From NCBI GenBank assembly GCA_964645765.1, contig CAZYBE010000014.1, forward strand, positions 15,728-79,727: 64,000 nt of DNA. The letters are read 5' to 3'. Numbering within the stretch: position 1 is the stretch's first letter; each line of letters opens with the position of its first letter. Position numbers and translations under genes: made by a program. The notes beneath the pieces are model-generated. The model searched no databases. It saw nothing but the letters and a program-made list of their open reading frames with translations, and was not told where the DNA came from. Positions 1 to 9,000 of this stretch are shown in pieces. This stretch comes from CAZGMN01 sp964645765 (GTDB lineage Bacteria; Acidobacteriota; Aminicenantia; Aminicenantales; Aminicenantaceae).

Positions 1-378
1 ATTTTCTAAGCGTGGTGCCTTTCCAGAATATCCATTATTTCTTGGTGGATAACCATGCTTTTCGTTGTTTGAAAGGTCTTTTATGATTTGCAGATGTCCG
101 GAATTCTTAAAGACGCTATCTACAAGTGTTTCATCTTTGCTATTTCTAACAGCCCATCTTCTGAGATGATTCTGAAGATGCGCGATATTATGTATCATGA
201 GATAAGCCACGTTTTCGAGTTCTTCTTTAGACATGCCGCCTTTGAAATCCTGAAAGATCCCAATTATACGGTCTGTTTCCACTACAGTTGCAGGAAGATT
301 CTGAAAATTGAATTCCTGCATAGCGTCAATTGACGCATAAATCCGCCGAATACGATTGATAAGAGACTCGGTATCCAT
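1..378 (-). CDS. Hypothetical protein, C-terminus off the window edge
   Basis: The minus strand is open from an ATG at 378 to the window edge (126 codons, no stop). A GGAG ribosome binding site lies about 10 nt before the ATG. The protein starts MDTESLINRIRRIYASID and looks mostly helical; near the visible end it has the motif NNEKHGYP. I do not recognise a family with certainty; the helical character and the KHGYP motif resemble small HEPN-like hypothetical proteins, but that is a guess. It begins 16 nt after an attC-like site and runs in the same direction as the two genes upstream, as expected for the next cassette in an integron array. Confidence 0.6.
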   Translation of the reverse strand, partial: MDTESLINRIRRIYASIDAMQEFNFQNLPATVVETDRIIGIFQDFKGGMSKEELENVAYLMIHNIAHLQNHLRRWAVRNSKDETLVDSVFKNSGHLQIIKDLSNNEKHGYPPRNNGYSGKAPRLEN

Positions 379-393
379 TGTTCTGTTCACTCC

Positions 394-464
394 GCCTAAC
401 ATAAGGCTCACTGGCGGAGAGCCCGGACAGCTGGCTTCTTGCACGTTGAAGCCAGTTGTTCAGT
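394..464 (-). other. attC-like integron recombination site
   Basis: Read on the minus strand the site opens with ACTGAAC (R'') followed by AACT and GGCTTCA (L''), and ends with TGAGCC (L'), TTAT and GTTAGGC (R'). L'' and L' pair except for one extra base in L'', which is the extrahelical-base signature of attC sites, and GTTAGGC matches the consensus GTTRRRY. The middle holds a further inverted pair, CTGGCTTC and GAAGCCAG. The site abuts the stop codon of the upstream gene and the next ATG follows 16 nt after R', which is standard cassette spacing. R'' matches R' only partly. The structure was judged by eye, without folding. Confidence 0.6.
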
Positions 465-1753
465 CATTTTATTTTATCAAAGAGATCTGCTTCTTTTGAA
501 GGATCAACAAGTATATCTAGAAGATCATGACCTGGAAATACGGTGGAGACCTTTTTCTGAACGATGTTTCCTAAGGATCTTAGACGCGCAAGCTTCTGAG
601 GATAGCGAATTCGCATCTTGAGCGTATCGCTTCGTCTGATGCAATCAACAAATGCTTCCGCGGCTTTATCGTCAAACAACTCAAACATTTTCGCTATGAG
701 GAGAGCAGCTTCGTCGGCGTAGAAGTCTGTCCTCCTATAGCGTGCGCTCGACCCCATATGGCCGACATAGGTATGTGTAAGTGCCCCCACATAATCAACG
801 ACGCACTCTGGTGGTATCACAGATGCAAATGGGAATAGGTCTCGCGTGGCCTCGTTTTCGATATTCCACTTATCGAGCCCGTCCTTCAGTTTCTGGACTA
901 ATGGCAGTATCTTGTAGCGTCTCGCAGCGGGGGAAAGATAGATGGTGGCTCCGACTAGAGCAACAAAGCGGAATGCCTGATCTGTTACAAGGGCATTCCC
1001 CTTGGATATTTCTATGTCGACTCTTCGAACGATGTCTATCTGAACGTGCTTGGAAAGGATTCTCCAGAGAATTAGCACAACATATTCAATGTTGGAGCGA
1101 AGTGTGCTGCTTGAATCGGGATGGATATATGCCGAGAAGAGCCTGTGGGCTAATTCGTTCTTATACACTTCTGGCAACTCTGTAAGCGCGACCTCGATTG
1201 CAACCTCGTTACGATCGAACTCCTGCTTAGCCAGATTCTGCAGATATATGCCGATATCTATAATCTGAGAAGGGTATGGTTCTGCGAGAACATATTTGAT
1301 GCAGTCATCCATCATTGCAAGAACCTTGATAATAGATGGTTCGGTACTTCGTGGATGACCGGCGAACAAGTGGCGAGTTTCTTTTGCTTGGTGAAGAACC
1401 TTACTAGCTTCGTAACCAATGACGCCTATTTTATAAGCGCCCTCTATGAGTTGATCATCATTAACGTACTTTTGAAAGTCATCGTAAGTCTTGATTTCCC
1501 GTCCTATGTTGACTGACTTGTTAAACAATTCCAAGCTGCGGTATATAATCTTGTTCCGAAGATCATCGACAACAACATTCCAGAGGTTTCCGATGGAGCT
1601 TCGGTAGCCTTTAGCTGGCAAAACGCGAAGAGTCTCTTTGATGTAAGGATTGTCCCTAAGATCTTCGCGAACTCCCATCAAGCTACGCTCAAACAGCGGT
1701 ACGATTTCCTTCTCTGGTACCCTAGCTGGAAGTTGAGATGGTTTTTCCGTCAT
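464..1753 (-). CDS. Hypothetical helical protein in a cassette-like gene
   Basis: A 429-residue protein starting MTEKPSQLPARVPEKEIVPL, with a GGAGGGATCGC ribosome binding site just before the ATG. No signal peptide or membrane segment is apparent. The N-terminal third contains a GYRSSIGNLWNVVVDDLR segment, a pattern I associate with uncharacterised helical proteins of accessory regions; no catalytic motif is visible. It lies between the DUF6602-like gene (145 nt upstream) and an attC-like site at its stop codon, so it is probably a mobile cassette gene. Function unknown. Confidence 0.7.
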   Translation of the reverse strand: MTEKPSQLPARVPEKEIVPLFERSLMGVREDLRDNPYIKETLRVLPAKGYRSSIGNLWNVVVDDLRNKIIYRSLELFNKSVNIGREIKTYDDFQKYVNDDQLIEGAYKIGVIGYEASKVLHQAKETRHLFAGHPRSTEPSIIKVLAMMDDCIKYVLAEPYPSQIIDIGIYLQNLAKQEFDRNEVAIEVALTELPEVYKNELAHRLFSAYIHPDSSSTLRSNIEYVVLILWRILSKHVQIDIVRRVDIEISKGNALVTDQAFRFVALVGATIYLSPAARRYKILPLVQKLKDGLDKWNIENEATRDLFPFASVIPPECVVDYVGALTHTYVGHMGSSARYRRTDFYADEAALLIAKMFELFDDKAAEAFVDCIRRSDTLKMRIRYPQKLARLRSLGNIVQKKVSTVFPGHDLLDILVDPSKEADLFDKIK

Positions 1754-1799
1754 GCGATCCCTCCTGTATGATCGAACTAGAGAACTGTACAGCGGCTAT

Positions 1800-1828
1800 T
1801 AGACGTCCGCACGAGTGATTTGTTATGC
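1800..1828 (-). other. Possible degenerate attC remnant
   Basis: On the minus strand GCATAAC is followed by AAATCACTCGTGCGGAC, which looks like the R''-L'' half of an attC site. I could not find a matching L'-R' half before the next gene, so it is either a truncated site or a chance match. It lies between the DUF6602-like gene and the 429-residue gene, where a cassette boundary would be expected. Confidence 0.3.
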
Positions 1829-1897
1829 TTTCACATGTTTTTCTTTTCTTAATGGTCGCTGTCCCTTCCCTTGCTCGTATGTTTAAGTTCATTCTGT

Positions 1898-2716
1898 TCA
1901 CGGGTTCCAATCTTGACTAAACTTTGCTGCTGGCCCGTTAGACCGGGAAATGCACCAACGCCGGAATTGCTCTTTACCACCTTCCACAGGGAACCAAGCA
2001 TACTGCATGTGGTGGTCAATAATGCCACGTTCTTTACTGATATCCCAGACCACGTTACTAAGGAAATATGCATGTGCTAAGCCATCGGCTAATTCATATG
2101 AATGCCATACATTACCGGAACATAAACTCGAAACATCATAACCTCTTTCCCAGTAGCGAAAAAAACGGTTTGGACCGAAAGCTATCCAGTTGATCACCCT
2201 ATTTTGCTGGTCATTTGCTGCTGATTGTAGCTCCTCCAAAATAATACGGTCTTCAATTATGTTTTGATTTTCCGAGTCCTCATAAACGAAAAGCCCCGCA
2301 AGGCAGCCAATATTGCTATTGGATCGAATGCTTTCAATATTATTTGACAATTTTGTTATAGCCGCCTGAATATCCGATCTACTGTTCAAAGAGGTTTTGA
2401 CTTCCACAATCGCTTTTACTGCATCAGGCGTCACCAACACTAATTCCCCATCCTTGAAAAGTGTTGGTTTATCATTTGCGGTAATAAGAATGTCAATCTG
2501 GTTAGAAGTCTCGTTCCTGAAACACACAAATCCCCTTCTTACACTCACTGATTCAGGCAGATGATCTCGTAAGACTTTGCGAAGCACTGTTTCTTTGTGC
2601 TCGCCATCAGTTTGCCAGTGTCGACTACCTATAAGCTGGCGGATTCTATCCTTTGTGGCATCGAGCTCTCTGGCTATGGATTTGTGATATTCAAGAAAAT
2701 TATTCTCTTCAGGCAT
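1898..2716 (-). CDS. DUF6602-like protein, possible PD-(D/E)XK nuclease fold
   Basis: A 272-residue soluble protein. Residues about 70-110 contain QIDILI, then PTLF, GELVLVTPDAVKAIVEVKTS: an Asp on one strand followed by Glu-Val-Lys on the next, the usual layout of the PD-(D/E)XK nuclease core. The PTLF..GELVLVTP motif is what I know from proteins annotated DUF6602, which are frequent in integron cassettes and defence neighbourhoods. Nuclease activity is inferred from the motif only. It is the first of three same-direction genes separated by attC-like DNA. A possible GTTATGC core site lies on the minus strand 45 nt upstream at 2761-2767. Confidence 0.65.
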   Translation of the reverse strand: MPEENNFLEYHKSIARELDATKDRIRQLIGSRHWQTDGEHKETVLRKVLRDHLPESVSVRRGFVCFRNETSNQIDILITANDKPTLFKDGELVLVTPDAVKAIVEVKTSLNSRSDIQAAITKLSNNIESIRSNSNIGCLAGLFVYEDSENQNIIEDRIILEELQSAANDQQNRVINWIAFGPNRFFRYWERGYDVSSLCSGNVWHSYELADGLAHAYFLSNVVWDISKERGIIDHHMQYAWFPVEGGKEQFRRWCISRSNGPAAKFSQDWNP

Positions 2717-3046
2717 CTATCCCCTCGATAATAAAAAATTATCAGAATTTTCTTCTTTGGGCATAACTGTCAATATTAAATATACTTTTTTTGAGATCAT
2801 TCTTTTTGCTGGATTGTCTCTCTAATTAATGGTCCCATCGAAATTGCCCATTAAATTGCGGTGTTATATTAATATTATCCATGTTAGATTGCAAGCAATT
2901 TATATGATGAATTCAATATCCATTATGTGAAAGATATTTGGTTGACAGAGGCAGAGATTGCTCAGAATTTTAAAAATGAAAATAGCCATTGACAAAGATG
3001 CATCTTATGTGCATGAAGATAAATAATATATCGAAGAGGTCAAGCT
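2717..3046. other. Intergenic region between divergent genes
   Basis: A 330-nt AT-rich stretch between the divergent DUF6602-like gene and vapB. The right end carries the promoter/operator of vapB described separately, and a GTTATGC-type core sequence sits at 2761-2767. I see no gene or other repeat in it. Confidence 0.5.
2989..3014 (+). promoter_or_regulatory. vapB promoter with a palindromic operator
   Basis: TTGACA at 2989-2994 is a consensus -35. Directly after it is the inverted repeat ATGCA (2998-3002), 7-nt spacer, TGCAT (3010-3014), 32 nt before the vapB ATG. Antitoxins of type II modules usually bind such palindromes over their own promoter, so autoregulation is expected. No good -10 sits at 17 nt; GATAAA at 3018-3023 is the best AT-rich candidate. 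Confidence 0.5.
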
Positions 3047-3244
3047 ATGAGAATAACGTTAAACATAGATGATGACTTAATTAATAAGGCATCAAAACTG
3101 ACAGGCATTAAAGAAAAAACATCCTTGGTTAAGCTTGGCTTGGAAGCCTTAATTGCCAAGGAAAGCAGTAAACGGCTTGCCAAGTTGGGCGGAACTGAAA
3201 AAGAATTGGCTATGATACCTCGCAGAAGGACATTCAGCAGATAG
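3047..3244 (+). CDS. vapB: VapB-type antitoxin (orphan)
   Basis: A 65-residue protein starting MRITLNIDDDLINKASKLTG, the ribbon-helix-helix DNA-binding N-terminus of the VapB/DUF2191 family, followed by the family pattern EKTSLVKLGLEALIAKES and a basic RRR tail near the C-terminus that normally wraps the VapC toxin. AGAGGTCAAGCT before the ATG supplies the ribosome binding site. In complete modules vapC starts at or next to the antitoxin stop; here only a few codons of such a start remain. The last third of the gene overlaps the 3' end of the convergent thermonuclease gene, which suggests a deletion junction just downstream. Confidence 0.85.
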   Translation: MRITLNIDDDLINKASKLTGIKEKTSLVKLGLEALIAKESSKRLAKLGGTEKELAMIPRRRTFSR

Positions 3245-4102
3245 AATGGTTCTTGCCGAGTTGATGCTGGGGCAAAGCCTGCGAGTTTTTGTCCCGCTCA
3301 GGCTTAGCACTTTTATTTGTCTGGGGAAGAAAACAACAATCTCTGGCTTGCCTTTGTATTCTTCTAAAAAGCCTGTCACGGATAGCTCTTGACCTTCTAA
3401 TGATTTAACCTCAAAAAAAAGGGAAATATTCTCTTGAGGGATGAGCGCAGAAAAATCTTCCTGTGAAGAATGAAGAAAGACAAATTTACCTTTTGCCTCG
3501 ACTCTTAAGCAGATGAATTGAACAGAAATCAGGCTGCCGATATGGCTTCTTGCTTCGCTGGCTCGAATCGAAAGATAGCGCCCTTTTTGCCAGAACCCTT
3601 TCTCCAGCTTTCGGGCTTCATGCTCTGCGTCGGCGAACTCACTCCTATATCTAACAGGAAAATTCAAATAGACATAGGCAAAGCCTTCACTGAGGATGAA
3701 CTTATTGAAAAGCCCCTGTTTCTCTGTCCAGACATAGGCAAGCAATCTTCCGTATTTATCTTCAATCTCCCCTTCTTCATAAGATAATTTGACCGTCCTG
3801 TTGTATAGATAATAAAAGGTGAACCTCTTAGCCATAAAAGCATAAAATTTCTCCTCTTCTCTTGGGTCATTGGTTTCAGGCGAATCGATGCCGATAAGCC
3901 TGACTCTTCTCTCTTGGCCGCTGCTAAACCTCACTTTGATTGTATCGCCGTCATAGACAGCCGTAACCAGCCCGCTGTCTGGCAAGAAAGAGTTTTTCTT
4001 TGACTTGGGGAGCTGGAATCTTTCAGCGAATAGAAGGGAAAAGCTGAGAACAAAGAATACGATAAAAATAAATTTTCCAGGGTTCTTTCTAAGCTCTTTC
4101 AT
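3149..4102 (-). CDS. Exported thermonuclease (SNase family) with an aberrant C-terminus
   Basis: 317 residues. An N-terminal hydrophobic stretch (residues 10-25) is a signal peptide or anchor, followed by an SNase domain at about 45-180 with AVYDGDTI, RLIGIDSPE (catalytic Arg) and EDKYGRLLAYVW, then a second small OB-like region to about 265. It should hydrolyse nucleic acids with calcium outside the cytoplasm. The natural end is probably near residue 265; the last 50 or so residues are encoded by the antisense of vapB and its toxin remnant and look like read-through past a lost stop codon. The gene ends inside vapB on the opposite strand. Confidence 0.8.
   Translation of the reverse strand: MKELRKNPGKFIFIVFFVLSFSLLFAERFQLPKSKKNSFLPDSGLVTAVYDGDTIKVRFSSGQERRVRLIGIDSPETNDPREEEKFYAFMAKRFTFYYLYNRTVKLSYEEGEIEDKYGRLLAYVWTEKQGLFNKFILSEGFAYVYLNFPVRYRSEFADAEHEARKLEKGFWQKGRYLSIRASEARSHIGSLISVQFICLRVEAKGKFVFLHSSQEDFSALIPQENISLFFEVKSLEGQELSVTGFLEEYKGKPEIVVFFPRQIKVLSLSGTKTRRLCPSINSARTILSAECPSARYHSQFFFSSAQLGKPFTAFLGN
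3246..3280 (+). pseudogene. Probable vapC toxin remnant
   Basis: One nucleotide after the vapB stop an ATG opens MVLAELMLGQ. VapC toxins typically begin MVLVDTS and about 40 residues later carry an (A/G)EL..G motif, so this looks like a vapC start joined by deletion to its AEL-LG segment. After about ten codons the frame merely reads the antisense strand of the thermonuclease gene. The PIN-domain acidic residues are absent, so no active toxin can be made. Confidence 0.4.
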
Positions 4103-4205
4103 CGCGTAAACTAATTCGTCATAATCGGTTTTTCACCCGCGAACCATGAAAAGAGACTATTATGCAAGTAATACAAATGCAATAAGTTTTGTTACATTGC
4201 CATGG

Positions 4206-4305
4206 NNNNNNNNNNNNNNNNNNNNNNNNNNNNNNNNNNNNNNNNNNNNNNNNNNNNNNNNNNNNNNNNNNNNNNNNNNNNNNNNNNNNNNNNNNNNNNN
4301 NNNNN
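4206..4305. other. Assembly gap (100 N)
   Basis: Exactly 100 N, the conventional placeholder for a gap of unknown size. The sequences on its two sides do not overlap, and the transketolase gene is cut by it, so at least about 350 nt of real sequence are missing here. The left flank (4103-4205) shows no gene apart from the upstream region of the thermonuclease. Confidence 0.95.
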
Positions 4306-5813
4306 TCATGGACTGTGATTCCAGCAGCAACGACCGCAGCTTTATCATCGCTGCTTTTCCGCAGAACTTTTAGTCCTCCTATCGGAAACTCCTCATCCTC
4401 ATTGTAAATGAGAGGTGTTGCCGGCCGGGTTGTCCTTATGTAGCCGAGCCCCTTATGCCTGGCCAGGGATTCAAGGCAGGCCTCGGTGGAATAGGCATCG
4501 CAGGGATAAAGGACAGCGCAGCCAGGGATTGGCCTGAACATGCCGAGGTCCTCGAGCCCCATCTGCGACGGCCCATCCTCGCCGATGCTGACTCCTGAAT
4601 GGGAGCCGCATAATTTAATGTTGGAGAAGGAGTAGCCGGCCATTCTTATCTGGTCATGGGCTCTGCTCAGGAAAGCTGAAAAAGTGGCAATGAAAGGAAT
4701 ATAGCCCTTTGCCGAGAGGCCAATGCCCATACCGACCATGTTCTGCTCTGCGATATAGAGCTGGAATGCCCTTTGAGGAAGAGCCTCAAAGAAGTCTTCA
4801 GCGTAGGTTGAATTCTTCACATCTCCATCCAGGGCAATAACAGCCTCGTTGACTTTTGCCAGGTTTAAGAGAGCATAGCCATAGGCGCGGCGGGTTGCTG
4901 TTTTGTCTTTATAATGAGTTCTTTTGAAATTATATTTTTTTATGAGCTTGTGGCTTTTTGTTTTTCTCGGCTTCTTAACATACTTTTTGGCCTCGACAGA
5001 AGGCATGGGGCCGAGCTCTTTAAGGGCCTTCTCCAGCTCTTCTTTCTTAAGAGGCTTTCCATGCCAGCCGTTCTTGTCTTCGATAAAAGAGACCCCTTTT
5101 CCTTTTTTCGTTTTAGCTAGGATAGCAGTGGGGCCTCGGTTATTTCGAGCCTTTTTAAAGGCTTGCAAGATTTGCCCGACATTATGTCCGCTCACAGAAA
5201 TTGTGTCCCAGCCAAAGGCTCTGAATTTCTTCTTATAGGCCTTGAGGTCATGGCCGTGCATCGTCGCCTCTGACTGGCCCAATCTGTTGACATCGACAAC
5301 CGCGCAGAGGTTATCGAGCTTAAGGATGCGGGCTGCGTTGCACGCTTCCCAGACCGCGCCTTCAGCGCACTCACCATCTCCCATCATCACAAAAACTCTT
5401 GCCGGCGATTTTCCAAGCTTCATGGCCAAAGCTATTCCCACGCCGACAGAAAGCCCCTGTCCGAGAGAGCCGGTTGCTGCCTTGACCCATTTCATCCTCG
5501 GAGTTGGATGGCCTTCAAGCACGCTCGTTATCTCTCTCAAAGTCACCAGGCTTCTCTCTGGAATGATTCCAGCTTCAGCATAGGCTGCCCAGAGAATAGG
5601 AGCTGCATGGCCTTTGGAAAGGACGAGCTCGTCGTTGGCCCAATCCTCAGGGTCTTGAGGGTTGTACCTCATCTCATCAAAGAACAAGCAGGCCATCAAG
5701 TCGGCCATGGATAAACAGGTTGTGGGGTGGCCTGAGCCCGCCTTTGTGGTCATTTTCAAGGAATAAATGCGAAGTCTCTTGGCTATCTTTTCCAAAACTT
5801 CTCTTTTTTCCAT
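4306..5813 (-). CDS. tkt: Transketolase, C-terminus lost in gap
   Basis: About 502 residues are present of the roughly 620 usual for one-piece transketolases of this type. It moves two-carbon ketol units between sugar phosphates in the pentose phosphate pathway using thiamine diphosphate. Residues 20-275 are the N-terminal TPP domain with GSGHPTTCLSM, SKGHAAP and the metal/TPP motif GDGECAEGAVWEACN; residues about 310-480 are the pyrimidine domain with the catalytic Glu in AEQNMVGMG. The C-terminal domain lies in the N gap; the sequence beyond the gap does not continue it. AAAAAGGAGGACTTGCC precedes the ATG as ribosome binding site. Confidence 0.9.
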
Positions 5814-5945
5814 AAAGGCAAGTCCTCCTTTTTAGTTTTTGCTGAAAAGAGCTTCCTCAATTATTTGGCAAACTGAAGATATTTTTCGGTTTCTTTCCAA
5901 GGGTGGATTATTATATTATCTTCAAAAAAGCTAAACAACAAGAAA

Positions 5946-5986
5946 AAGGGGATAGGCAATTTTTAGAAAAAAATGCCTGTCCCCTT
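5946..5986. repeat. REP-like hairpin, bidirectional terminator candidate
   Basis: AAGGGGATAGGCA (5946-5958) pairs with TGCCTGTCCCCTT (5974-5986) with one G-T wobble, and the A/T runs inside extend the stem. The same GGGGACAGGC core occurs at 9581-9628. Such units resemble REP sequences mobilised by RAYT transposases. It lies between the transketolase gene and the 3' end of the TPR gene. Confidence 0.6.
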
Positions 5987-6026
5987 GCCTTTCCTTTTAA
6001 CAAGGAGGGTGGAAGCTGAAGATTAT

Positions 6027-9000
6027 TCATCTCAGCTTTTCCATCTGTCTCTTTGCACCGGAATGATTGATATTCAATTCCAGTGCTTTTTTGAACTCGG
6101 CTCTGGCTTCTTCCTTGTTGCCCTTTCCAAGATAACCTAAGCCGATAAGATAATGGGCTTCAGCGTTTTGGATTAGAGCTGATTGCTTCTCTCCGAATTT
6201 TGCAAAAAAATCCAGGGAAGGCGCGGATTCAAGGGTTGCTTTTCCAGATTGGATTAATCCATTAAAAATTTGCGCGGCTTCGTTGGCTTTGCCGAGCTTG
6301 CGAAAGGCCAGGCCCTGATAATAGCCTATTTCTGATGAGCCGTGCTTTTGCTCCACTGATTTTTCATAAAACTCCGCCGCCTTCTTTGCATCACCCAAGG
6401 CCTCATAGGCTGTGCCGATAAAATAATGGATTTGAGAATCTCTCCCGCCCCTGTTTGGCCTTGCTACTTCCAGATTCTCTGGATATTCAAGCGCGGCCTG
6501 ATAATCTTTTAGAGCTTCCCTGTATCTGCGAGCTGCGAAGTGTTCCTCACCGCGCCAGAGATGGGCATCCACATAGAGATTATGGATTCCTCCTCCCCCT
6601 TCCCAGACATGAAAATGCCGCTTGGAGAGCAGATCAACGGCTTTCTCGTATTTCCCGAGCTGAACAAGGAGCAGAATCTCGCGGGAAAGCGCATCGTCGC
6701 GCTGGAGAACAACTTCGTGATTCTTTTCAAGAAGCCCGAGCCTTTTCTCAGGAGCAATTCCGCCTGCCTCGTAAAGGAGGTCAAGCTCATAATAGAGCCT
6801 TGGGTCACGGCTGTTGCAGGATACGGCCTTTTCCAGGCTGGTTATGGCTTTTGGCACATCGTTTAATATACGGGCATAGGCAAGACCAAGGTTTCTGTGG
6901 ACAATAGAGAATGTCTCATCGAGTTGCCTCGATTTCTCCCATTCTTTTATTGCTTTTTCAGGCTGGAGGTCGTAGAGAAGATTCCCGAGATAATAGGGAG
7001 CACGTGGATCAGAAGGGTTGAGCCTCTGGGCAGCGCGGAGCGCAGCGATGGATTCCAGCTGGAATGGAAAGCAATAATCAGATGGCATCTTAGAGGCAAG
7101 TTTATAATATTTTAAGGCTTCCGCTTCGTTTCCCTTTTTCTCCTCGAAATATCCCAGATAATAATAAAGCATGGGATGAGTCGAATCCCATTTTTTTCCA
7201 GAATCAATAAGCCTGAGGAGAACTTCTTCAGCCTCATCGAGCAAGCCGCAATTGCCGTAGTCAGAAGCAAGCTCAAGATAAGATTGGGAAGCGTCCCTCA
7301 TTTTAATCTTTAGAGCCTGCTTTTCTTCAAGCGCTTCCTCCTTTTTCCCCAGCTCTGAATTTGTAAGATAGAGTTCATTCCCGGCCCAGAAGTCGAGAGG
7401 GTCGAAGGCAAGAACTTGGCTGGCGATTTCTCTGGCTTCTTCAAAATGTCCAAGCTTCTTGAGCGCCGCAGACTTTAAATTCAAAGCTTTTGTGTTCAAG
7501 CTGTTCATCGAAAGCGACCGGTCAAGAAAATCTAATGCTCTTGAAGAATCTCTTCTCTCGCAGGCGAGCTCTGCCAGAGAATAATAAGCTGCGCCAGCCC
7601 AGGCCTGGCTCCAGCTGGCTTTGTAAAAAGCATCATAAGCTTCGCCATTCTTTCCTTGAGCTCTTAAGGCAATCCCTGAGTAGTAATAAGCCTCGCCATC
7701 TTTGGGGCTTGTATAATTTTTAGTCAATCGGCTGAGAGCAAGATTCAGCCTTTGCTCTGCTTCCTCGAACATTCCCCTTTTCAAATAAAGAATAGCAAGT
7801 GCAGTGTTGACCTTCGAATCAGCCGGGTCTCTACGCAGTGCTTCCTCATAATAAGAGTAAGGCTCAAAGGCGGGATTATGAAATTGCTCAAGCCGCAAGC
7901 CTGCCAGATAAAGCTCCTCGACTGTCTTTATCTCTTGGGGAGGTGGCGGAGGCTTTACCGTCTCAGGCATCGAAGCTCCCTTCTTTTTTGGAGGAGTGTA
8001 GCTGATTAACGTCTCGCCTTTCGAGGAAAGAAGAAAGAGGCGAAGGTTTTCTTCGCTTATGCCTTGAGGAAGGCCGATTTCCTTGGAGAAAGGCTTGGCC
8101 GGGGAAATATCTGCTGTCTCTTCAAAAATCTTTCTTTCTCCTTCAATAAGAATTGCCTTTGCTCCCTTGCACTCAAAGGTTGTATTGAATCCGATCTTTG
8201 CCTTGGTGCCAGTGACATCCAGGTTACAGGCAGCCTTGAGATTGGCCGCCTTGACTCCACCAATCATTCTTATCGGATACCAGCACTGCTTGAAAGTCCT
8301 TACCTCGAAAGGCTGGAGCCAGCTATAATCAGGCTGGTTGTCGGAAAAAGCGCCGACCATGAGCTCGATGTAAGGGCCGTCGGTCTCAGTCAAAATCTTT
8401 TCCCAAATCTTGCCCTGGTTGCCAGTGCCCCATGTCCAGAACTTTTTGCCCGGGACGATATGATGGTCTGTGACATGGACAACGCCTGCTTCTTTTCCAT
8501 GGTCATAGCCTGCCAGAAAATCCTCTTCGCAGTTCCAGGCGAAAAAAGAAGTAGGAGAGGGATGATTCTTGTACCAGCTCACATCAACTCCCTGCGTGTA
8601 ATCCACGCCGTTAAAAATTTCGTGCGAGATGAGCCAATGGGAGAATTGATTTTTGCCGTGAAAGGTGGCGAATTCTGTGCTCGGAGGAAAGATGACCTGA
8701 TAATTGTCGTTGGCATGGACAGCAACATTTGCCCACCAGAGGAAAGAATGGGCAAAGGGTATTCTGTTGAAAATCTTGACCGTGGCTTCAAGATAAGAGC
8801 GGTCAGGGTAGAGAGTCAGGCCAACAATCCACTTCATCCGATGCCGGAGCTCTGTCTCGCCGACCCAGATGGTCTTGCTGCCGTCAGGGTTTTCGGTGAG
8901 GGTGTAATCGATATTCATGTAGCCTGAAGCCCGGTGATGGTGGGGAAAATTCCACTCTACGCCTCCAGATATCCAGGCTCCGAGCATGCCGATCAAAGCA

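Noticed and set aside
6455..8927. Long plus-strand reading frames inside the TPR gene
   Set aside because: They are antisense shadows of the DUF5107-TPR coding sequence with no start signals.
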